Source: Ceratorhiza oryzae-sativae
Taxonomy: Eukaryota > Basidiomycota > Agaricomycetes > Cantharellales > Ceratobasidiaceae
Length of the DNA: 64,000 nt
NCBI GenBank assembly: GCA_030998015.1
Contig: JARWMV010000031.1
Span: 62,001 to 126,000, forward strand
Direction of reading: 5' to 3'
This document shows, one piece after another, positions 55,857 through 64,000 of this stretch. Positions within the stretch are counted from its first letter, which is position 1. Every line of letters starts with the position of its first letter. The notes beneath the pieces are model-generated. The model had not been told where the DNA came from. It was given only the letters and a program-made list of their open reading frames with translations, and did no database searches. A program made the translations under genes and the position numbers.

Positions 55857-58612
55857 TTACTCACCGATAGGGCTGGTATAGTTGACCAACAGAGGGTGCA
55901 AACCCCTCGCACGTCCTCTCGTGCTCGTACCACGCGTCAGCGGCACACGGCTGCCGTTTACGCTTCCCGTCTGTATCACGCTAGGCCCAGACGAGGCAAA
56001 CATCACTCCCGTTATGGTATCGCTGACTGGGTGCGGAGGTAGTCGATCGTCTTCGTCTTGGTCTGAACGACGTTTGGGGTCGGATAGACCTTCGCCAACA
56101 TATGCAGGTAGCTCCTCGTCTCCCAAGGTCACGGTCCCGGCGGCACTGGGACGGCCAAAGTACGAGCTGTCGCCACGAACTGTGGTCTGGATCGTTACGT
56201 GTACAGTTGGTGTCTCGGAACTGATCGAGCCAAACGCACGCCGAGGTTGAGCAGACGCGGCGTTAAGCGGGTCCGAATCAACGGTCGTCGGGGACGAAGG
56301 TCCCAACGAGCCAGACATGGTCCTCCGATGGGCAGGCAGAGGCCTCGTCACCGAACTCGCCTCGGCAATCGACTGGTTTTGGGACATGATTGCCGGGCTA
56401 CGAGGGAACGCAGGACTGTACGGGAAATTCGAGGACCCTGGACTGCGTATCTCCTCCCGTTGCCTGGCAGCTTGATGTTCCTGGCGAATGATGCTTCGTT
56501 GTTGGAACGTGGGCTGGCTTTTCGTCACGGGCGCTTGGCCCGACTTGGATTGCATTTGGGAGGTGTGGGTGCGTGCGCGTGTCGCGTAGCCGGCTTCGCG
56601 AGCGATGCTCCTTGGGAAAAAGATCTGTGTCAAACATGGAAGGCACGAAGAAGAGAGCGAATGAATGGTGCAATATTCCAAGTTGAATGGCGCGAGGGGC
56701 GGGAGAAGCGGGCATCGTGTACAAGGCCGAATGAGTGGACATGGAAGCCGTGGGTCGAACATGGAGAGGTGGTAATCGAAGCACATGCGTAAATGGCGTT
56801 GAGGAACGACCGCGTCGATCACCATGTGCAACAAGCGTGTCGAAGACCAGATCAAACGTCATTGTAGGCCAAAACAGGTAAATTGGAACAAAGGTCAGAA
56901 GGCTGATGGTATACCCAGTGATTTAATGCACTCACCAGGAGCGTAATGACGCTGGAGACGATGCATCCAATGCCCCCCACCATCGCGAGAATGTCAACAG
57001 CTCCACTACAAACACCCCAAATGGGTTAGTTTCGGAGACCAAAATAATTGAAATAGCGAAGAAGTTGAATCAACGAAAACACAAATAATTGTGATAAATA
57101 TGAACCGAGCGAGCGGACGGGAGGAAAATAGAACAAGACACTTACGGAGTTTTGGCGATGACATGTGGCCCGTCTGCTCTGATGCCGTCGCACGCCAGAA
57201 TGAGGAGAGGAACGACAAACATCAAGCGGAACACGATGCGCAGCCGCTGGAACATATGATCAGCATGTTGGGTGTGTGTTTGACATGATCGGGGGCGATC
57301 GTCGCCAGGATTATGTAATCCGTCGCAACGCGGGGTCGCTGCTTGGATTCGTGCCATCGCAGCGCCCAAGGTGGGTTGTGCAGCAAAAATGACGAGCTGA
57401 CTCACGTTGAGGTCCTGAAACGCGACCAGGCGCACAATCACCTCTGGATCAGCATTCTCGTCCTGTATCCTCTTCAAGAACGACGGAAATTTCCATCTGC
57501 CAAACCCTTTGTGTCAGCCTCCGATTCCGATCCGACAGCGATCTCACGTACAAGACTTGGAAAAACCAAATGGTAATGGCGAGGCTGCCGACGGAGCCGG
57601 TGAAAAACGTCCAGGCCTCGACCTGTTCGAGGTCGTTTCGGGTTTCGATCGTGACGAGGGGGAGGAGAACGAGGGCCACGCCGGAGCCTTTTGACCAGAG
57701 AGGGACAATGAGAAACAGGAAAAGTGCCAGGTTGGGGTGAGGCAGGGATAGGGTGCAGGTCCGAGTTGCAACGGACGTAATCAGCGTTGGACGTGAGCGA
57801 CCGTAGGCCTGGCGGTTGCGTAGCAGACGACTCACCAACACACCAGAGCTTGTACTCGAAGCTCTTGAACCACGGCCGGACACCGCCCTCCCCCTCTCCT
57901 CCAGATTCGCGAATCATAAACAGCCAGAAGCACAGCTCCTCGAGGTGGGAGACTATTTCGAGCGACCATGCGACAGCGAAGATGACGTAGAGCGGGAAGA
58001 TGAGCTTTTGGTGGGACTCGGGCCAGGTTTCGGCCGGTGCAGGAATGACGATGCGCGGCAGCGGATGGGTGGGAGTCGAGGCGGGGTTGATGAAGGATAC
58101 GTATCCGGCCTTGTACTTCATCACTGGGGCAGTCGTTGAGCAGCGCACATGCGAAGGAACCGTCGGACACACCTGCCATTGCGACGCTGTATATTGTGAG
58201 CAGCGGGACGCTGATGATGTACGAGTACTACTGGACGTCGGCCTCTGCCCCAACCAAACAGCAAGAATCACTCACAGTCATGAGGCGTTTAAACCCGCCG
58301 TCTGAGCTGGAGCGCCATTTTAAACACTGAAGGACGTGAGTGTGAGCGAGGTGGAGAGCAGAGAGGGCGTCGTACTTGGAAGCGATCGTAACGGTAGAGA
58401 TGCTGGACGAGAAACAACAAGAGCTGGACGGGTGTAAGCGACGCGCCGGGCGAGGTGGGTGGTGTGCTCACGTGGAAGAGAGCGTGGCCCAGAGCAGCAT
58501 CGCCTGGGGGGAGATGACGGACATGCTGGAGACGGTGGTGGCGAGCAAACAGCGGATGAGGCTGTTATTATCCTCAATCGGCGGGTGTCGTCGACTGGAT
58601 CATCGTTGCCAT
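55857..58612 (-). CDS. multi-pass membrane protein with a long cytoplasmic tail, function unknown
   Basis: Minus-strand gene with several membrane segments read over short introns: VQLLLFLVQHLYRYDRFQ, KLIFPLYVIFAVAWSLEI with SHLEELCFWLFMI, WTFFTGSVGSLAITIWFF, RIVFRLMFVVPLLILACDGI, then SSVITLLIFFPRSIAREAGY. A ~300-residue Ser/Pro/Arg-rich tail follows. The layout (about seven spans plus tail) fits an uncharacterised agaricomycete membrane family; GPCR-like topology is possible but unproven. Near 58585 the first exon shows a possible one-base shift (from MATMIQSTTP to EDNNSLIRCLLATT). A splice donor at 55862 could extend the C-terminus to a stop at 55760. Confidence 0.62.
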
Positions 58613-60806
58613 TTCCCCGCTTCTCCGCTCTTCAGCCGCTTCTGCACGTGCCCAGCTGATCGTGGCGGTGCTGCGCTTGTTCCTCCCACTCTCTCGGCAC
58701 GCCTGCAACACACGCTCGACACTCGATGGCGCATACACTCCACAGACTGCGGCTCCTCGACGCTGCTCGGCGCCCGGCGATGGCTTGGCGATTCTGCTCA
58801 GCCCCGGAATTGCCAATGCGACAGACACCCGGCACCGCGCTATGACCGAGAAACGCCGACGATAGCGGTTCTCTTCACCGCGGTTTGAAATGGGCCTGCC
58901 TGGCGCACTTTTTGTCCGTAGCCACACCTCGCTTGCACCGACGAATAGTGGCGGCCCCTCCCCAACGGCCAAGCCACTCGCTTTTCACTTCTGTCCGCTT
59001 ATGCCTGTCGTCCACGCTCTTGGTCCGATGATCGTCGCACCTGTGTACCTCGGGCACCGGCGCTCCTGGACGGTCTAGACATTCTCCGTTGTCCCTTTCC
59101 TTGGTATGTGATTGGGACCAGCGGGCGCAATCTAACACTTTGGAGTAATTTTCTACAAAAAGTAAGTTCTTATCATTCGATAAGATGGCCCTTTGTCCGT
59201 ATCATTTGTAGACGGCTCACCCCGAGGATTTTGTTACACAAAGTTCTCTCCAGTCCTACACGCCTCACCACCGCGCTCGATGAGAACTCTATCCAGGCAG
59301 ACCCTGATTTCCACCAATCAATGTCTGCCCTGTGGCCGGCCCCCGAACAGTGTTCCATCATCACTCCTGAACTCGTGACACTTGAAGGCCTTGTCTCTTT
59401 CAAATATCCCATTAGGATATTCGAAGCTGCACCATGGCGATCTCTCCTGCAAGAGGTTCCTGGTCTTCCTCACTGCGCTGTGGGTCAATCCACCTGCCCT
59501 TATGTTGTGTTGGTTCTAGCCGTAGCGATCCTTGTTCGCTGCATATAGACGGTTCCCAGATATAAACTCACCTATCTATCAACTTCAATTCTCCATAGAA
59601 TCCATGTTTTCGGGCGACTCATGCCAGGCAAGTATGTGGCTTCTCGTGATCGTTAGGAATATGGAAAACAACCCTCAAGTTACTCAAACATGTTGTGCAT
59701 AAATTTCTGCAAAATCCGCCGCCTGAACATGAAGTTGAGCCGGTCACAAAATTTTTGACAACAGTCGTACGACCGTGCGCGTGTTTTTTTATCTTTTCAT
59801 TCTTAAAATAAACTAGTCTCGTTGGTCATGAGTCAAACGAAGCCAGGAAGCTCATCCTAGCGTGCTGTAGCAATTGTTAAACATCAACTGCGCTCACAAG
59901 CGGAGGCGCTCAAGCTGATATTCCATCGGCATCAACCGCATGTCCACCAAAGATGGTGAGGAGTTGTTCGTCTCGTTAGAGTTCCCACTTGCCGAGATTG
60001 TTTGTCTCGATCGAAACCGCGCATTCCTTCCAATAATAGTGTGCGACCCAATATAACTCGGAGAATCAGGCTATAAATGACGGCCTAAACAGGTCGCCAA
60101 CTACTTTAGATCAGGCCGATGCCAAATTGGTCTGCTTTTGAATGGTAGCCTTGATCATGGCGATACGAGTATATGCGTATTGGAAATTCACAGCCTAGGC
60201 AGCAAAAGTAAACAGAAGTTGCTTGTACGAGACACGAGATAAGCACCAGTCACACATCGGCATGGATGAATCCATCGAAACCGCGCTCCAATTATGTTGA
60301 ACTTTACTACGTACGGTAACGTTTATCCTTGGGGGTGGTCCATCTCAGCACTTGCGCGGTCAACTTCCACTCTTGATGGCCAAAGTGGTCGCTCTTCCAT
60401 GAACTAACCACCAGGCGCACGCCTGAGAATCCGAGTCGTGTGCTAGGCAGTGAATCGATGGTGGCCATCATAAATGGGTAGCATGAGCGAAGAGGAGTTG
60501 TTCACGAGAGGTTTTATGGCAGGGTTTGTTAAGCAGACAGGCCATCCAGTATGCGCCCGAAAGGAGTGGCACTGGCTAATGAAAAGCTCTGCGCATAATT
60601 CATCACGACTGAAAATTGATGTCTACGTTTACGGGGCTCTCAACGTATCATCTGATGAAGGGACCGTCCGAGGTCTGTATATTGATTGAATATCGCTCTT
60701 TAATAATTTCGCCAATGGAGACATTGTGATAAAACACATTATTGTTCTCGAATTGTCACAAGCATTATCAATGCAATCTAGCTTCCCCAGTGTCCAACGT
60801 GTCCTC
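58613..60806. other. long stretch without a supported gene
   Basis: A plus frame at 59108-59548 has coding-like composition (DENSIQADPDFHQSMSALWP) but no start, splice support or family. A 71-codon plus frame at 60474 is likewise unsupported. Confidence 0.4.
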
Positions 60807-63251
60807 TCAATAATAGCATGACGCAATAGGCGTTGCCTTACCCCTCCAAGCAACTACAGTATCGCATGAGACATCCACGTTTGTTTGAGATGAAGAGAGG
60901 GCTACTCACCACAGTACCAGCAATCTAACAACAATGACGGGTCATATTTCAACTTCGTTTTCAATAATTGCGCGTAATTCTCTGAGCCCCAGAACGAAGC
61001 CATCGCCCCTGGCTCATAGACGTCGGCCTCGTTCTACATTTTGGCGAAGCCAATCAGGATTGTTTTGGGCGAGAAAATATTGCAACGCCACATACCAAGT
61101 AGGCTCCTCCGCCAGGAGTAATCGCCCGGAGTGGATTGATTGCAGAGTAAACTGCCAAGTAACCCTGCTTGGCGGCGTCTGTACTCGCATCCCAGTCCCA
61201 GTGAGTGGATGCAACCACGTGCCATACGGCTCCTCTCCACGCAGGCGTTACGCTGGTCGAATTGGGTTTTGCAGAATAGCTGAAAGGCGTGGTCAAAAAT
61301 AGCCCGGTTTCTCCACCCGACAACACCATAGTTTGCATCGTTGCGTTGTACAACAAGTTCTGCGCCTGTGGGGTAGCAAACAATGATTGAGGGATGAGGC
61401 GAGACGAGAGTGCGCCGTTGATCCCGGCTGCGATCGGCGTGCTTCCGATTGTCGAGAATAGCGGTAGATAGCTCTGGTAGTTGCTCCATTGGGCCTGTCC
61501 ACCGGCGGCTTTGAGGAAGTCGGTGAGCGGTTTCAGAGAAGCGACGGCGGCGGTAGCATTGAGTTTGGGGTTGGCAAGAATCGACGACGTTGGATATATA
61601 TAGCCGCCCCAGCCATCTTTGGTCCACTGAAGCGAGTTCTCGACGGCGATCTTCATGAGGCCCGCTACATTAGCTGCGGTCGGTTCGAGCTTCCACAGGA
61701 GACTCTGCTCGGATAATGAGCGGCTAGCGAGCGGATGATCAAAAAACCAAGGACCTACAATAGTGGGCACCCGACTCGGGACTACTTCACTTGTGACCTC
61801 CAATACGACGCCGAATGTCCCACCCCCACCTCCACGTAACGCCCAAAAGAGATCTTGGTTCTGACAAGAGTTGGCAGTACGATATCGCCCGTCGGGCGTG
61901 ACAACCCGGAATTGAAGCACCCGGTCAGCACCCAGACCATAGGTATTCGAAAGAATCGAGTGACCGCCGCCCTGAAACAAGGGAATAGGGCAGTGTTCAG
62001 GATTATGTGAAAGATCATCGGATGACAGACATACCATGACCCATCCGCCTGCTGCGCCAACTGTTTTGGCCGACCCTCCAATGAAAGTAATGTTGTTAGC
62101 CTCTGCAAAGAGATATATCGATTCTAGATCTTGACCAGCCTATGTGATCGGATCAGTCAAACAAAGTCTCAATGGGTCAGACGATGTGATATGGGGACTT
62201 ACCCCGTAGGTCAACGCTGGGGCACCCGCAATCGAGCATCCTTCCGGTACAAACGTCGTAGTATAGTTGATCTACTACCAAGGTTGAGAGAGGAGACTGG
62301 GAAAAGTACAGCATTGAAATCATACGTATTTGATGTTGTGCGTCTACGAGCAAGCTTTGATTAGTGAGACATGAACGTGAATAGATGGGCTGGACTTTAC
62401 CCAGAGAGCCAATGTCCCAGGGGCAGAGCTCTTTCCTGCATAGTCATGCTGCGACATTATGATTCCCCATCAGAAAAAAAGAAGTCGAAGTCGATCGGAT
62501 ATGGAACCTACGCCAGTGTTTTTTATAGAAAGAGGGACTCCAGTCCTGTTCGAAAAGAAAAATGCTTGGGTCACGTCTGCTGCAGTTTTCACGGATATCT
62601 ACGATATATGAACCGTGTGAGAGTCCAAGTCGCGAGGTGGATGGAACGTAGGGTCGAGATGGTAGAGGAAGCCAGGCGAGCGAAGCGCCCAGGGCCAGAC
62701 GGTGCTTGTCAGATTGTTGAGGGTAGGCAAAGTATCAGATGAGAACTCACATAGTACGGCGCGACACTTCCCTGGTTGCATACCTTGGGGGGAGAGTAAG
62801 CGGTTGCGTTGCTAGGCTTATCCGAGTCGAGTAAACATCCTTGGTTGGTCTTTTGACAGGCTTCCCATTGCGTCTGAGCCGTGTAGCGAGTCGGTTAGCT
62901 TAGGCTCCGCCCGCCGATTGCGCAGCTCACCCTCATCATGGATCCGAACTGTGTAACTCTGAACGCTATCGGCCACGTCAATGTCAATATGTGAGGATAC
63001 CAGTCTCGATTCTACTGACTGTCTAGTCCATATTTCGCCTGCACGGTCGGGCAATCCGGTCCGCCACTCGTAACGTTTACCCCTGCCTGTTGGAAACAGG
63101 ATCTGGCGAGGGGAATGCCATATCCCAAGCGGCCGCCAACAGTCGAGTTGAGTCCGTCCCATTCGGCCTTGGGGATGTCGTATGGACTGCGTGGGGGGGC
63201 CGACGCAAGGGCTGCAAGGGCCGCAAGGATGGGGAGGACCAGGGACAGCAT
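60807..63251 (-). CDS. secreted FAD-linked oxidoreductase (BBE-like)
   Basis: The ATG at 63251 opens a signal peptide (LSLVLPILAALAALASA). Exons then give GRLGYGIPLARSCFQQ, CLLDSD with VCNQGSVAPYY, the FAD-binding stretch GGGHSILSNTYGLGADRVLQ, LFWALRGGGGGTFGVV and a substrate domain. The C-terminus is a berberine-bridge-type end (AYLNEADVYEPGAMASFWG, LLDCWYCVAW) with the stop at 60807; the last exon was found by splicing at 60860. These flavoenzymes oxidise alcohols, carbohydrates or alkaloid-like substrates extracellularly using O2. The substrate is not predictable from sequence. No frame break seen. Confidence 0.82.
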
Positions 63252-63568
63252 GGGGGCGAAGCGGGACAGCAGCCCTCGCCGCGCAGTTTATCTTCCGTCG
63301 GCGAGAAGTCGGTCGGCAGGGGCGAGCCCGGCACGTGGGCGCCTATGCCTTATGTCAGCGCCAGCCGAACGTCGGCCGCCCCGGTCAGAGCAGGCGCTAG
63401 CCGACGCAGATTCGATCAGACACATGGCGCCGAGAGCGCCCAGCACGCCCAGCACTCTCTAATCCATTCAAAACATGCTGTCTCGGGGCCTCGACATGTT
63501 GCTTCACCCACGTCTCAACGCCGCAGTCCCGCCCGATTCAATCTCAAAGCTCGTCCCGCAGTAGGTCA
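63252..63568. other. short divergent intergenic region
   Basis: GC-rich 317 bp between the FAD oxidase start and the plus-strand gene at the right edge; presumed bidirectional promoter, no elements identified. Confidence 0.4.
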
Positions 63569-64000
63569 ATGACCGCGGCTCTGCCGTCCTCGCTGGCTCA
63601 TGATCATAGTCAACAAACGTCGTCGCTCCAACGTGGGTTAAACATAGAGCGCGCGCTTCCACAGGAGACCAACCAAGCATTATACGAGTACCCCGGCTTC
63701 GTCGACGAATTCTTGGCCGTCCCCGACGGAACTCGGCGTGAGCGCATTCGGCTTGCTCTTTCGTCGATGCCGCTTTTCTCGCAGCCAGGCAGCCAATGGA
63801 TCAACGACTGTCGGGGTCTCCAGGGCCAGGAAAGTCGAGAGATGCATGCCCAGGTGGCATGTATTCTCGGCGTCATGCCTTTGCTTCAGACCAACTTTGG
63901 CCGGCGCATCAGGACATCGTGCCTATCAAGGGCGACCCAAACGACACAGACACCAGCCCAGACATTGGGCAAGCAATGTCTGGTTCAGACGGTAGGTGCC
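63569..64000 (+). CDS. unknown protein, partial (runs off the right edge)
   Basis: Open from the ATG at 63569 to the window end (144 codons). The N-terminal part is acidic/aliphatic and coding-like (YEYPGFVDEFLAVPDGTRRE, LALSSMPLFSQPGSQW). After ~63890 a neighbouring frame looks more natural (WPAHQDIVPIKGDPNDTDTS) and ends at a possible donor GTAGGT (63992), so a shift or intron near there is possible. No family recognised. Confidence 0.45.
   Translation, partial: MTAALPSSLAHDHSQQTSSLQRGLNIERALPQETNQALYEYPGFVDEFLAVPDGTRRERIRLALSSMPLFSQPGSQWINDCRGLQGQESREMHAQVACILGVMPLLQTNFGRRIRTSCLSRATQTTQTPAQTLGKQCLVQTVGA

Noticed and set aside
59108..59548. Plus-strand 146-codon frame with coding-like composition
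   Set aside because: No supported start, intron pattern or family.

Overview
The window is nuclear DNA of a filamentous fungus, most likely an Agaricomycete and plausibly a Rhizoctonia/Ceratobasidiaceae species. This is inferred from the many 45-65 nt introns, the CFEM, tyrosinase, GH43 and TKL-kinase families, and the fungal copia, gypsy, Helitron and Tad-like LINE elements. No organism-specific marker is present. Intron/exon structures were spliced by hand from the sequence.

Layout. 1-8904 is a nest of transposons: a copia element (minus strand, two pol frameshifts) sits inside the pol gene of a gypsy element, which sits inside a Helitron helicase gene. 9688-16130 holds two CFEM surface-protein genes (one frameshifted) and a decayed third copy split by a solo LTR, with a relic of an MFS transporter between the two genes. 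16736-19764 has two decayed TKL-type kinase genes. They are followed by a two-TM extracellular-domain protein (20135-21618) and a third, intact CFEM gene (22101-22990). 23435-25644 is an aldehyde dehydrogenase with microexons and three apparent frameshifts. A small secreted protein follows (26253-26873), then two head-to-head secreted tyrosinases (26993-31057), a cytosolic class 3 lipase (31170-32888), a solo copia-type LTR (33534-33819) and a secreted GH43 glycosidase with three GC-AG introns (34410-36063). 36935-42639 is a full-length-looking LINE with intact ORF1 and ORF2, flanked by a 16-bp target duplication. It lies directly upstream of an intron-containing tRNA-Asn. 42952-47350 encodes an SMP/C2-domain (tricalbin-like) lipid-transfer protein. 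48645-49859 encodes an intact viperin (RSAD2)-like radical-SAM enzyme, divergent from an adenylate-forming ligase (51119-53314). A multi-TM protein (55857-58612), a secreted BBE-type FAD oxidase (60807-63251) and the start of a gene running off the right edge complete the window.

Themes. Several genes look secreted or cell-surface (CFEM, tyrosinases, GH43, FAD oxidase, small Cys protein), consistent with host/wall interaction and phenolic oxidation. The most notable gene is the viperin homologue, whose animal and prokaryotic relatives make chain-terminating nucleotides against viruses; here it could act against mycoviruses, but that is inference. Many otherwise conserved genes carry single 1-2 nt indels, which could be real decay or residual sequencing error.
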